From Filobasidium wieringae (taxonomy: Eukaryota > Basidiomycota > Tremellomycetes > Filobasidiales > Filobasidiaceae), in the NCBI GenBank assembly GCA_001600055.1, contig BCIV01000002.1:252287-316286 (forward strand): DNA of 64,000 nucleotides, read 5' to 3'. Shown here in pieces: positions 1 through 11,580 of this stretch; position 1 is the first letter of the stretch, and each line of letters begins with the position of its first letter. The notes beneath the pieces were generated by a model. It worked only from the letters and a program-made list of their open reading frames with translations, ran no database searches and was not told the origin of the DNA. The position numbers and the translations under genes are program-made.

Positions 1-51
1 ATTGCGTACGATGAGAAGAGGGTTCTGCCGGACAGGCACGTTGGTGCATGA
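1..51 (+). CDS. Possible C-terminal end of a gene lying left of the window
   Basis: From base 1 a frame with plausible codon use reads 16 codons, ending DEKRVLPDRHVGA, and stops at TGA 49-51. The rest of the gene would lie outside the window, so neither family nor function can be judged. It could equally be chance, since a 16-codon open frame is weak evidence. It is listed because the next gene on the same strand starts only at 417, which leaves normal room for a 3' UTR and a promoter. Confidence 0.25.
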   Translation: MAYDEKRVLPDRHVGA

Positions 52-416
52 TTGATAAGAAAGTGAGGTGCGAGCGAGGTGCGAGGTTTCGGTGTTCGAT
101 GCCGTTATACTCAGAACCCTATCATCGGCTTTCTTTTCCCTTTTTTGTCTGTCTTGCGTACCGGGTGCTGGAACGGTTTCCTCCCCAACGTGGGTGTATA
201 GATACCAAGGTAGCTGAGGTCTTCAGGAGGCCAGTGGCGAGCTTCTCGGATTCATACCTAAAACGATCGAGTGGGATCAAATTTATGACTCATCACGTTC
301 AGAAATTATTGAGTGGGAATCCAATCGCGAATTTAACAACTCGTCAAAAGTCCAAAGGTCTCTATTTCTTGAATTGTATAGCACAAACAACAACAGTCCC
401 GTGAGATTCCTCAAAA
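52..416. other. Intergenic region upstream of SNO1/PDX2
   Basis: About 365 bases. An open frame of 118 codons on the plus strand (48-404) has no recognisable domain and unlike-gene composition, so I treat it as chance. The stretch probably holds the SNO1 promoter and leader; no clear TATA box or operator stands out. Confidence 0.5.
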
Positions 417-1438
417 ATGACTCGGATCGGTGTACTCGGCAAGTCTCCAAGCCTCAGCCCTCGCTCAAGAGGCGCATCATCTAAATCGAAATCTTCCAAT
501 CGATAGCTCTACAAGGTGCTTTCCTGGAGCATGCCAATCACCTTAAGAAGTAAGGTTCAGCCCTGCAATCATCAGCTTCTCCGGAAAGCTAGAAGATGTT
601 ATACAACGCGGACAGCTGATCTGATTCGGTGTGTGACGCGAATCGAATAGAGTACGATCGACTTATGATCTCGAATTCAGCGTGGTCTTTGTCAAGACTG
701 CCGAAGAACTTGCGGTATGGATCTCATCATACTCAAGCTTGCCTTGCAACCCCACTGATTTCCCATATTATTCTGATCAGCAATGCGACGGTCTTATCAT
801 CCCCGGCGGGGAATCCACCGTCATGCTCTCCCAAGCCAGAGCCTCTTCTATTCTCTCCGAATTACAAGAATACCTACAGAACCCAGAAAAACCCGTCTAT
901 GGTAGTTGTGCGGGCATGATCCTGATGGCTAAAGAAGATGGAGTGGGTGGCGGAAGGAAACCCCAGAAAGGTCTGGGAGCTTTACAAGGGATGAACGTTT
1001 GGAGGAACGCTTATGGTGGTGAGTCCAGACCGTATTGTATGGTCTTGATAGTGCCTCCTCGCTGAACTAGAACTCTCCACTTGACCTGTGATGATAACAG
1101 CTCAAAACGAATCCTTTGAAGTTCAACTACCATTCGAAGGTCTAGTCAACCCAGATATCCCCTTCCCAGCCATCTTCATCCGAGCCCCAGCTATCCACTC
1201 CCTCTCCCCCTCCTCCTCCTCGACCTCAAAAGAAACCCTCTGCCTGATCCCCTCATCCATGGTCCCAGAAATCCCAGACGCAGATAGCTCTCCTTTGGGT
1301 AAACCGGACGACGAGGCGATGAGAATAGTAGCGATGAGGGAGGGGAAGAAGCTGGTCACCTCTTTCCATCCCGAGTTAAGTGGGGATTTGAGAGTGCACG
1401 AGTTCTTCTTGAGAGAATGTTGTGGGTTAGGAAAGTAG
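417..1438 (+). CDS. SNO1: Pyridoxal 5'-phosphate synthase glutaminase subunit (PdxT/Sno/Pdx2 family)
   Basis: Class I glutamine amidotransferase that releases ammonia from glutamine for the partner synthase (Snz/PdxS) in deoxyxylulose-independent vitamin B6 synthesis. Four exons: 417-438, 507-549, 681-1018, 1101-1438; 246 residues, normal for the family. The joined start reads MTRIGVLALQGAFLEH, the family N-terminal signature. The glycine-rich GLIIPGGESTVM, the nucleophile elbow GSCAGM with the catalytic Cys, and the C-terminal SFHPEL supplying the His-Glu pair are all present. Intron 1 has a GC donor (GCAAGT at 439); the only nearby GT site breaks the reading frame. The Snz partner is not in this window. 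It is convergent with IWR1. Family assignment is secure; the short first exon rests on the match to the family N-terminus. Confidence 0.95.
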
Positions 1439-1778
1439 ATTCATACCGGAATTTCACTTGGGAGTTTTTTTGTGCATGTGCATTGTATGCTGATCAGGCA
1501 TGGTTTGATATGGTCCAGTCTTGTGACGCCGGAGCAGGTAGACTTGACCAGATGAAGACCTACGATCTTGTGAATAAGACTGAAATTGGGTCCTCTCACC
1601 AAATATCAAAAGTGAGGCACCCGAGACGGTTGACAGAATGATCTTCCACAGGTAGCTTGGGAAGTCGGCAACCGACGAACCCTTCCCATCGGTCCATAAA
1701 AAAACAGCCTAGGCTTATGTGTGCAATATGGATACAGTGTTACGTTCTACTCTCATTCTATTAGCTCTCGCTCCTCCC
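1439..1778. other. Convergent intergenic region between SNO1 and IWR1
   Basis: About 340 bases between two stop codons on opposite strands, so both 3' UTRs lie here. No further gene or repeat is visible. Confidence 0.6.
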
Positions 1779-3599
1779 TCACTCATCCGCCTCGAAGTCA
1801 AACTCATCCATCTCATCCTCATCCTCATCATCCGCATCCGCATTCAACCTCGTCGACCCAATCGGTGTCCGATCCCTCTGTCTCTCCTCCCCCCTCAATT
1901 TCCGTTGTAACCGGCTCAACCCGACTCTCCAATCAGGCATCCGTTTCTCTTCCTCTTCACTATCCTCTTCGTAATCGTCATGATCTTCCGTATTATAATA
2001 TTCATCCGCGTCGAAATGCGCCCAGGCCTTTTTGTTCAGCGGTCGTGCCTTTGTTTGAAAGGGGTTGTACCGATCGTCTATAGAGGACGAGGGGATGGAT
2101 TCCTCTTCTTCCGGGTATTCGTTCCGGTAGAAGTTCTCCTCTGTTGGGCATTGGCTTTTAGTCATGTTCTTTCCCGGTCATAAGTTCAGAGCTGGACCCG
2201 ACTAACCGTTGGAATCCTCATCAGCCTCGTCGCCCTCCTCCGAATCGCTTCCAGGATCGTCATCATCATCCAACAACTCTTCCAATCCAGCCAGTGCACC
2301 GATCATAGTCACGCCGTCACCCAAGAGACCCGTCCCCACTGGTCCGGTCTGATTGCTAGCGGTTGGCTCGCGGTAGTAAAGATCGTACACCCATTCTCCA
2401 TCTTGATCATGAATGGGTATTGTGGCGATCTGGGAGGAATTAAGGGATGTTGCTGTAGACATATCTTTCGAGGCGTCGTTCTTTGGTCTTTCGTTCACTA
2501 TTCGAAGTTTCGGCAGAAATGGGTAAGCGGACCTGGCAATGCACAAAGCCCAATACTGTACTTACATGCAAGCGATTCAGTCAACATAGGTAAAAACTTT
2601 TCCATCTCCCTCATCTCCTCGTCGACCTTTTCCACCTCGTTTCTCATCCTTTCTTTCCCCCTGTTCGACCTAGGCGGTATATCCTCCTCGGTCCTGACCA
2701 CAGGCGGACCGGGGGAGATTGCTCGCCTTCGAGGAGGACTGGCTGCTCGACGGGTGGAAGGGGGAGGGGCATCGCTCTCCAACTGAGCATCGATCAGGCG
2801 GAAATCTACTCGAGGTCGTTTAATCCTAGGCAGTCGATACAAGCAATCAATCAGTTGATTATTCAATTTATATACTAACTCGGTAGCATGAACCCTGGTA
2901 CCAACTTACGGTTCAACACCTCCTGCCCCAGACGGGTTGCCTCTAGACTTCCTATTCTGAGAGTAAGCGGGCTTGATGACTCGGTACCTTCGTTCTTGCG
3001 GGATGGACGATGTAGGTTCAGGGGGAGAGACAGAAACGCCAGAGATCGGATCCTCTTCCTGCGGACCTGTTTGAGTTGGGATCTTCGGAGACTCCAAGGA
3101 AATCTGTGTTCTTTTCTGTTCTTCGATCAATCGGTTGATCTTTTCCTGTAGACGTTGATACGAAGGTATAAGCGTTAATCATCTCACTTTTATGGGTATT
3201 TCTACTAACTCGTAATGCAGCTTCCTCATTGGCTTTAGCGGACCAATCATGCCCTACTGTCTGGACCAATCTAAACACTCCATGTCCCGATGTACTGCCT
3301 TGATTCGTAGCACCTGGAGAAGGCAGAGGAGCTAAATTCTTATCGTCCCTTAACCGCTTGTTTGCTCTTTCTCCTTCCTGGACGACTGAATATCACAGAC
3401 CGGCCAGGGGACAAAACGATGAAGAACATGGGAATATGACATTGGCTATCTTATTACAACATCGATAAATGGTTCGAGACTTACCGAGTGAAGTCAAGGG
3501 AGGTTCTGTTGCTTTACGCTTGATTCGGATGATGTTCAAGTTCAGAGCCGGATTTGAGGTTGACCCGCCTAGAGGAGCAGGTGGAGAATCGACCTGCAT
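1779..3599 (-). CDS. IWR1: Iwr1-type RNA polymerase II nuclear import factor
   Basis: Iwr1 binds assembled Pol II in the cytoplasm and carries it into the nucleus. Six exons (3599-3485, 3379-3210, 3145-2910, 2825-2566, 2497-2207, 2140-1779) give 477 residues. The N-terminal IIRIKRKATEPPL is the family's basic opening. The core EWVYDLYYRE is the Iwr1 signature, followed by a very acidic stretch and the DSNEENFYRNEYPEEE motif (split by the last intron), which is the other conserved block. The C-terminus is again strongly acidic. An in-frame upstream ATG at 3812 would add 71 residues, but the family normally starts just before the KRKR block, so 3599 is preferred. It is divergent from GDI1 (312 bases between starts). 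The acceptor of exon 2 is chosen at 3379 because the alternative at 3387 meets a stop. Confidence 0.9.
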
Positions 3600-3911
3600 T
3601 TTGATTCGGTAGTCTTGCCCTGTGCTACTTCTGGACTGAGGGTATATGGAGAACCAGACCGGAGCAGCTTGAGCTGTCGAGAATTGTGAAGTCGAGAACT
3701 TGAAGCTGCAGCCCAGGTAGTGAGAGTGAATTATATGCGTTATTACCAAATCGCATATATTACGTACAGAGCGCAACGTCAGAGCTGGAGTTGCGTTGAT
3801 ATGCTTCATCATTCATTCAACTCACATCGCCCAGACCTTGGAAAGTGGCAACCTCTACGACTACTCCCCCTGAACAGATCACACAGATAGGAACATAAGA
3901 AACGAATAAAT
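3600..3911. promoter_or_regulatory. Bidirectional promoter region of IWR1 and GDI1
   Basis: About 312 bases separate the two divergent start codons, so both promoters must overlap or abut here. No TATA box or recognised operator is obvious. Confidence 0.5.
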
Positions 3912-5968
3912 ATGGACGAGGAATACGATGTAAGCCGCTTCAAGGCTCCGAAGCAAGCTAAAGAAAGAGCCACTGACCATAGTTGATGGCGTGGTGATGC
4001 TTCACTGATCAACAGGTCATTGTCTTGGTAAGTAACGGACCGACCCATGGTCCCGCAGTATAGAGAAATTTCTAAATAGCTGATTGGCTCACTGCATTAT
4101 GTTTCATTTTCTGCTCACCATTAGGGTACCGGTAAGCACTGTTTCTGTTCTTACCGTATCTATACCTGACTGCTAATCAAGCACACGTTCCGCCCTCCCC
4201 TTATCATGTTCATCAATTGGTTTACTTCATATCAAAAAATACAGGTCTTACCGAGTGTGTACTCAGTGGATTGTTGAGTAAGAGCGGAAAGAAGGTTCTC
4301 CACATGGACAGGGAGGATTATTACGGTGGAGCGTCCGCCAGTTTGAACTTGACCCAGGTAACTCTCCCTTTCGTGCGCGAACGAAACCATTGACTAATGT
4401 ACTATGGCTCCTTCTACAGCTGTACAAGAAATTCCGCAACGCACCTCCTCCTGAAGGCCTAGGCCGGGATCGTGATTACGCCGTCGACCTCATCCCCAAA
4501 TTCATCCTCGCCAGTGGAAACTTCACCCGAATGCTGGTCCACACGGATGTCGTACGATACCTCGAATTCAAGCAGATCGCTGGGTCCTACGTTTACAGGG
4601 ACGGAAGGATCAACAAGGTCCCTGCCAATGAAGGAGAGGCGTTGAGGAGTGGATTGATGGGGTTGTTCGAGAAGAGGAGGGCTAGGAATTTCTTCATGTT
4701 TTTGCAGAATTGGAAGGACGAGGATCCTGCTACTCATCAAGGTCAGTGTGTCAATTGGAAATATCGATGTGAAGGATCATAGCTGATCTTGCTTGGAGCG
4801 AACAGGATTGAACTTGGACAAGAACACTATGAAGGATGTTTACACGAAATTCGGACTTGAGGCTGGTACTCAAGATTTCGTCGGGCACGCAATGGCGCTC
4901 TACCTCGATGACAAGTGAGTCATTTCCATGTGCGATCCGGATTTGCATCTCGCTCAACATCTCGAATGACGTTTTTCTCAGCTACCTGACTCGACCCGCA
5001 CGAGAGGCCTACGAGCGTATCCTCCTCTACACCAGCTCCATGGCTCGGTATGGAAAGTCCCCTTACATCTACTGTAGTTACGGACTCGGTGAACTTCCTC
5101 AAGCTTTCGCCCGTCTCTCTGCCATTTACGGAGGAACCTACATGCTTGCGAAACCGGTGGAGAAGATCGTCACTGACGAAACCACCGGAAAGTTTGTAGG
5201 GGTTACCAGTGAGGGGGAGACGGTCAAGGCCAAGATGGTCATCGGAGATCCTTCTTACTTCGGAGCTGGACAGGAGGATGGACAGGATGGGAAATTCAGG
5301 GTGGTAGAGGAGAAGAAGGTCGTCAGGGCCATTTGTATCCTGAAACATCCTGTCCCTGGAACCGACGATGCGGATTCCGCTCAGATCATCATTCCCCAGA
5401 ACCAGGTCGGCAGGAAGAACGGTGAGTCTTCAGCTTTGAAACAATCCTCTCTGCGCTCTTCTGATGGCCGATCTCACATGATACAGATATTTACATCGCC
5501 TGCATCTCCGCCGCTCAGAACGTTTGCCCTGTAAACTTGTACGTCGCCATCGTCTCGACCATCGTAGAGACTTCCGTTCCCGAGCGTGAGCTTTTGCCCG
5601 GTCTCCAATTGTTGGGAACCATCCAGGAAAAGTGAGTAAACTCTGCAGACAGACGTCTCCCATATCGTGAGGTCTCGATGATTGACATTTCCACGCCATC
5701 GCTTGTAGGTTCGTCTCGATCGACCCACTTTACACTCCTACTGCTACTGGAAAGGAGGACAACATTTATATCACCAAGAGCTACGATGCCACCACTCATT
5801 TCGAGACCGTTGCAGAGGACGTCGCCGATGTTTGGGAACGAATCACTGTGAGTTTACGGAACGGACGATCGGTTGATCGTTGGAAGCGAGCGTGACTAAC
5901 CTCGCTTTGCGCCATGACAGGGGGAGAAGCTTTCGCTTGAGAAGAGCGATGTTGAGATCCAGGGATAG
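3912..5968 (+). CDS. GDI1: Rab GDP dissociation inhibitor
   Basis: GDI extracts prenylated GDP-bound Rab GTPases from membranes and recycles them in vesicle traffic. Ten exons (3912-3929, about 4016-4027, 4125-4131, 4245-4357, 4420-4741, 4806-4914, 4982-5421, 5487-5631, 5709-5847, 5921-5968) give 450 residues, the normal GDI length. The start [20 protein letters not shown] carries the dinucleotide-fold glycines. [27 protein letters not shown], the [16 protein letters not shown] loop and the [16 protein letters not shown] block are the conserved Rab-binding regions. The glycine motif is assembled from exons of only 18, 12 and 7 nt. The lack of the large insertions seen in Rab escort proteins favours GDI over REP. 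Confidence 0.97.
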
Positions 5969-6341
5969 GCAGTTCGCTAGTTCTCGGGTTGACCGTTGTT
6001 CTTTCTCCTTATCTGGTTTGGTTGCTATTTGTGATGGGGCTTGCTCTCCGTCTGTACGATGTGTGAAGATTTATATGATACATACATGTACATACAACTC
6101 ACTGCTGTGAAGAGATCGCTGGGAGGGTGACGCCATCACGGTTTGGTTATCCGCGGTGCGTCGCCGCCCGGAGGGTCCGTGGTCACGCTCACGACCTGAT
6201 TACTAGAGTAGCTGCTGAGCAACCTCGAGTGAGCCCGACAGATGTCAGCTCCAGTACATCAGTACAGCATAGGGTAGCCTTGTGCCCAATCATCCGTACC
6301 ATCCAAACCACCTGAGAGCCGAGCTCGGCAGATCTTACACC
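5969..6341. other. Intergenic region between GDI1 and the ubiquitin protease gene
   Basis: About 370 bases holding the GDI1 3' UTR and the promoter of the next plus-strand gene. No further feature is seen. Confidence 0.5.
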
Positions 6342-9300
6342 ATGGCGGCTCCTGGTGCTTCCATCCCCATGCAGGGATCCCGTCGTTCGGAGACCCATCA
6401 ACAACGTTTACTCGAGGTACAGGCTCAGTTACTTGCACAAAACCATCCCATCATTGGAAGTGCTCGAGGAGCTAAACCTGCCGGGATACTCAACGAAGGG
6501 AACACGTGTTTCTTCAATTCTACTTTCCAAGCGCTCGCTGCTACAACGAGCTTGATAGATCTTGTCGGACCGGTAATCTTTCCAGCTCCGAAGAACGTAT
6601 CGACCGCCATCCTAGAGGGAGATGAACACCAAAGTGGAGGTGGACCACCTGATGCGCTTGATCGTCCTGCCCATACCTATACAGCGATTGCAACCGGTTC
6701 CGACGGTTATCCCTTGTACCCACACTCCATTCCTTCCCTTTTAGATGCAGCACTCGAACCTGAACACGCAAAGCTCTTACCAGTCACTCTTGCTTTTGAA
6801 AAATGTCTTGGAAAGGCTTGGAAAGCGAAAGATGAAGGCTTGAAAAACCTAAGGGCTGTTGAAGCCGGAGATACGGATGCGGAACGAGCTGTAGAAAAGG
6901 AGAAAAGCTTGAGTTTAAGAACGTTGTTGAAGGAGTTAAGCAGGAAGTATGATCAATACGACGACGTGAGTGGGATGATCGATTTCAACCTCAGCACTAA
7001 CAGCTAAACATGAGACTCCAAATCTAGTATCGACAACAAGATGCGCACGAACTGCTCCGTCATTTGCTAGACAGCATGTCAATGGAAGAGAAAGACGTCA
7101 TCAAAGCTTTGAGCCCACCGAAAACCGCCCCTGGACCCTCTTCCACGAATCGCCGTATCAGGAGAAGAAGCGCTGTTACTATTGGACCTGATGGGGAAGC
7201 TCAGATCGATGGTGAAAACGTGAAAGATCGTTTGATACCGTTCTCTGATGCTTTGTTCGGAGGAAGTCTGGTCAGCGTGGTCATCTGCGAAGGGTGCAAG
7301 AGCGTCAGCCATACGTATGAGGGGTTCATGGATATCAGTCTGAGCATGAAGAACCAACAGCCACGGGTTAGAAAGGTGAGGGGGATACACGTGTGATACC
7401 GTGTGATGTGCCAAGCCGTTGACCTCGCTTCTGACAAAAGAGGGATAAATTCAAGGCGGTCGCTTCGAAGTTCAAGCTAGGATCCTCTTCCAAACCGCCT
7501 AGCCAGACGACAAATCTTACCGCACCAGTCTACCTCGAAGGCGTCCATCCCCCTCCTGCTACTGACCATGAAAGTATGACGGAAGAAGACCACGTCAAGC
7601 CTTTGGCAAAGAGTAGTAGGCAGGAAAGTGTCACAAGCATGGCTGTATCCATGACTAGTGGATCGGAAGCGCCTTCGACTCACGCAGGCGGGTTCCTAGG
7701 GGGAAGGTCGAAGAGGGATTCCTCGAGTACGAACGTGAGCGGTCTTAAGAAAAGGTCGTCTTTGTCTTCTTGGACAACCAAGAAAAAGTCTTCCCGACCT
7801 AGCACTGCGAGCAGTATAGATTCCACCGAGCTTCCTGAGTTCAGATCGTTCGGAGCATCTCAGTCAAATACCACTCCCATGCCCGGAAAATCATCGGGAA
7901 TCGGCAACGTCTATCCATTTTCTGGGTTTAGGAGCAATGAGACGACCCCAACCAGTTCGCGGAGGAATTCACAGGTCGGGTTGACTTTGGATAGCTCATT
8001 GGTTTCAGAAGCTATGGAAAACATTCCTTCGGTTCCAGAAGGCCGAGAAGAAGAGGATAACCGATATACGCCAGCTAAACCTAGGCCGGAACAAGCAGCT
8101 TATATTAGAAGATTGTTGAATGGACCCAACTTGCCGCAAAGACCAATGGACGATCCTCTTGAGCGACTTCGCAATGGGATGGCAGCGATGCAAGTCCAAG
8201 GTGGTGCGGGTGATCCTAACGCTGTGCCAGAAGTCGGCGTGGGTATGGCTCAACCCACCATCGAAGGCTTGGATACGGATCTCATGGACAGTATGAAGAC
8301 ATTTACTGCGGTTGAAGTCTTGGAAGGAGACAACGCCTTCGCTTGCCACAAATGCTGGAGGTACAAGACCGGCCGAGGTGGACAGAAAAAGAAACGCGCA
8401 GGAGCCGCAACGATACGGGAAGATGGAGAAGACAGCTCCGATAGCGAAAGTGATGCTCCAGCAGAAGCGCCGAAACGTCCGGCAGTCGCGTTCACCAAGA
8501 CCGACACCAATATTCCGGAAATTGCCGTCACTACTGATGACGAGCCACAAGCAGATGAGAACGCAGTTGCAGACGAGGAGATAGATCCCACTCGTAACGC
8601 TAGCAATTCGCTCACCGCTAATCGGACACCACGAAAGAGTACGACGAGCAGTGTCGAAACAGGCCGAACTTCGTCTTCCGCTTCAGGAATGTCCGGATAT
8701 CAAACCTCTTCAGAAGACAGCAGTGATGACGCACCAGTTGGAAGACTCAGCGTGGTCCGTCCACCTCCTCCACAACGAAGGAAATCTCAGCATTTTGTGC
8801 TACAAAGAGCTTTCAAGCGTTACATGATCGCTCGGGCGCCTCCCGTACTCGTGTTCCATTTCAAACGGTTCCAGCAGTCTAACAAGCACGCGGCGACTCA
8901 GATGTACTCGAACGGATTTGCTACGCTCAAGAAGATCGATGATTTCGTCTCGTTTCCTGAGAAGATTGATCTCAGTCCATTCTTGGCTCCTGAACGAACG
9001 GACTACAAGGTACAAATCGGACCGGATGGAATCGGTCGAGCGAATTATGAGAGTCATCCTCCAGGTGATAAGGGACCTGACCTTGTTCCGATGCGCTACA
9101 AGCTCTATGGTAAGCCAAGCTGACGGTACGTCCGAAAGATTTAACCGTTGATCTGTATTATGGGAACAGCTGTCGTTGTTCATTTGGGAGTGACTGCTAT
9201 TACCGGACATTACGTTTGTTATGTGTTGATCGATCCTGGTATGATCATCAAGACCAGACCCTCACTTTCAAGCGCCCCTATACAAACAGAGTCTGAGGCT

Positions 9301-9610
9301 TGTGAGCCCGATATACACGCCGAAGCAATGGCTGCCCCTGTGGATAAGGCTGAAGTCAGCGGCAACACCGTTGATCAGCGAGTATGGTGCTACTGTTCTG
9401 AGTTAGTAGACTGCTGCTTCCTTCGTCCGAATCCACGCGATCTGATGAGGATCGTTCGCAATCATAGCACGCAGGTCAGACTGGCTAGTCTTGATGAAGT
9501 CTTGAAGGCCAAAGCATACATGTGTTTCGTAAGTTCATTCATTAAAATCTCGATTTTGCTATACCTGCTAATCACCCCCATCCTTGTCACAGTATGAAAA
9601 GAGCTCATAA
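6342..9610 (+). CDS. Ubiquitin-specific protease (C19 peptidase)
   Basis: Cysteine protease that removes ubiquitin from proteins. Six exons (6342-6965, 7028-7375, 7441-9109, 9170-9401, 9468-9528, 9593-9610) give 983 residues. The Cys box GILNEGNTCFFNSTFQAL lies near residue 50, QQDAHELLRHLLD follows, and the His box GHYVCYVL with a closing CSDTQV...AYMCFYEK lies near the C-terminus. Two CxxC pairs (CEGCK and CHKCW) resemble the zinc ribbon of the fingers subdomain. About 250 Ser/acid-rich, probably disordered residues are inserted between the two halves. The layout (Cys box near the N-terminus, large insertion, no UBL or DUSP domain) is closest to the USP36/USP42 and Ubp10/Ubp16 group, but I cannot fix the orthologue. 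Intron 4 (9402-9467) is 66 nt and stop-free in frame, so its retention would only insert 22 residues. Confidence 0.93.
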
Positions 9611-9861
9611 ACACAATGAGACACAACGGCGTAAGAGACCGCATCTTACAAACATAGGTTGTATAGACGTAGGCATGGATGTCGTAGCAGGCTAAATTGT
9701 ATTATGCCGCGAAATACAAATACGGAAATCAAAGTCGTTCATCCGTCGTATTGAGGTACAATGGTCGCAGGTTGGCGGAGACCCATCGGAATCATTATTG
9801 CAGCGTGATTATATGTGACGGAGTGGGGCAGGTGAGGGATACAGTGCGAATGGTCGGTGTC
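9611..9861. other. Convergent 3' region
   Basis: About 250 bases between the ubiquitin protease stop codon and the stop codon of the minus-strand unknown gene. It holds both 3' UTRs; nothing else is seen. Confidence 0.5.
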
Positions 9862-11580
9862 CTATTCCGAACAAGACTCCGTTGGTCTGGCCGTCGAACC
9901 GGGAGATAAAGGCTCAGCGGACAATCGAGTGTGCCAATCGTTCTGCGCTACGATATCTATGTCCGGGACATCGTAAGACGCGCGACAAGGTGGTACAATC
10001 GGATTGTTCGGTCTCACTAGACTATCTAGTCGATTCCGTGCAATTTCGAGTTTGCTGAATTTCCCCAAGATAGCGAATGCGTCATGATGATGTTCTTTGA
10101 CTTTCAAAGGCACTATCCGGCCTAACGCATCGAGATTCCGAATGGGTGGCAGCGTGTTCATGCGTAGAGTGGCTTCGCTAGTATCCGGATAAGGAGCCAA
10201 GGTTCTCGAACCGATAGGTGGCCCCTTTCGCATGATTCCTGGAAGATCTGAGGAGGAAGATAGCGAGACATGGTCGGGGAACGATCCTTGCAATCTCTGC
10301 CCCCTTGAACGATGCGTCGGTGCCGACTTCAAGAAGACGGTTTCTCTCGGTGCCTCATCTAAGGGAGTCAACGGTCCAGGAGCGGAACTAAGTAGTCTAG
10401 GCGTACTTGTAGCTGTACGATCGAGCGGTCCTATGGAGAATAGTTGTTTCTCAGGATGACGTTGAACAGCCACCCGCTTTCTCCTTTCTTCGATTGTGGA
10501 GACTGCTGTACCTTTTCCGTAAGGTAATGTTTCCGGGAACGGCACCATTTTCTGCCTGACCACCTTGAAAGCCCTCGTTCGATCTAAACCTGGGGATCCG
10601 GAACGCTTGATACCGGAAGGAGACAGTGGAAGCGGTACGAGCTGTTCTTCCTCCTCTTCTTTATCAACCGGATGAGGCAAAGGTTTTTTCCGAGGGATTT
10701 CGAATGGGTGCAATTTTTCGGAAAAGGCTTTTACATTTCTGGACCATACGGAAGTTAGAACTTCCTCTTTCACGGAAGCAGGTATGCTTTGAGAGGCGAT
10801 CGCTCTAGCTTGTTGCTCTACCACATGAAAGTTTGCAGGGAGCACGAGGACCGAAGGGACACGATAATGGTCCCTCAGTCTTTCTCTGCTCGGGGGAGGC
10901 AACTTGATTACTTCTATCTTATTCTTCTCCTTCTCACATCTTTTCTTCTCAACAACCATCCCCCTTTCCGCGGGCGCGCCACACCTGGTCCGTCTAGTCG
11001 CCTCTTTGACTGAAAACGTCTTGAATCGAGGTTTAATTTCTTCCCTTTCCTCCTTGACAACACTACTGAAGGTGGTCGGTAACAGAGATTTCGCTATGGA
11101 AACAGTATGGGTAGCCGGAGGTAATTTGATTCGAGGGACGCTTGAGGTGTAACCCTGGATATCGAAGGCTCGGTCTGCCCTTGGATCCTTCCTCCTCGAC
11201 TCTTGTTGTATAGATTGCGTCACCGTGACAGGAACGGAGAGAGAAGATCCCGAAGAGGAAGAAGTAGCTGTTCGAGCGGTTGAAGAGGATGGACGGGCTT
11301 TCATGAGAAGATGAACCTCTTGTCGAAGTCTTTCGTTCTCTCGTTTCATCTCGTCAGCCTTTGTCCGTATCAAGCCGTCCCCGAAGAGCAAGGGCGAACT
11401 ATATGGGTTCGAGTTTCGTTCTTTCTCGACAGGGATGTTAAGGCTAGACAGAGTAGAGGTACGTGACTTTTCTTGTTGTCGCGTTGAATAGGCAGGTGAG
11501 GAATGGTAAGGGTCGTAAGAAGATCGAATGGATCTGAGAAGAGGATTTCGCGTCGGTCCAGATTCGCGCGGTTTTGCCAT
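9862..11580 (-). CDS. Uncharacterised protein, intronless, with a short coiled coil
   Basis: A single uninterrupted frame of 572 codons; I do not recognise a family. Residues about 75-95 (KADEMKRENERLRQEVHLLM) form a heptad-like, leucine-zipper-length coiled coil. The rest is Ser/Pro/Arg-rich and looks mostly disordered, with KKRCEKEKNK, a run of five Glu near residue 315, and many S/T-P sites that could be kinase targets. There is no signal peptide or membrane segment. It is the only long gene here without introns, while every complete neighbour has at least two. The start at 11580 is the first ATG of the frame. The length of the open frame makes a real gene likely; a role as a cytoskeletal or spindle-pole adaptor would be only a guess from composition. 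Confidence 0.7.
   Translation of the reverse strand: MAKPRESGPTRNPLLRSIRSSYDPYHSSPAYSTRQQEKSRTSTLSSLNIPVEKERNSNPYSSPLLFGDGLIRTKADEMKRENERLRQEVHLLMKARPSSSTARTATSSSSGSSLSVPVTVTQSIQQESRRKDPRADRAFDIQGYTSSVPRIKLPPATHTVSIAKSLLPTTFSSVVKEEREEIKPRFKTFSVKEATRRTRCGAPAERGMVVEKKRCEKEKNKIEVIKLPPPSRERLRDHYRVPSVLVLPANFHVVEQQARAIASQSIPASVKEEVLTSVWSRNVKAFSEKLHPFEIPRKKPLPHPVDKEEEEEQLVPLPLSPSGIKRSGSPGLDRTRAFKVVRQKMVPFPETLPYGKGTAVSTIEERRKRVAVQRHPEKQLFSIGPLDRTATSTPRLLSSAPGPLTPLDEAPRETVFLKSAPTHRSRGQRLQGSFPDHVSLSSSSDLPGIMRKGPPIGSRTLAPYPDTSEATLRMNTLPPIRNLDALGRIVPLKVKEHHHDAFAILGKFSKLEIARNRLDSLVRPNNPIVPPCRASYDVPDIDIVAQNDWHTRLSAEPLSPGSTARPTESCSE

Noticed and set aside
48..404. 118-codon plus-strand open frame at the left edge
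   Set aside because: Composition unlike the real genes, no motif, and it lies just before the well-supported SNO1 start.
3388..3395. IWR1 exon 2 starting at 3387
   Set aside because: With that acceptor the frame meets TAA within 13 codons; the acceptor ending at 3380 restores the conserved frame.
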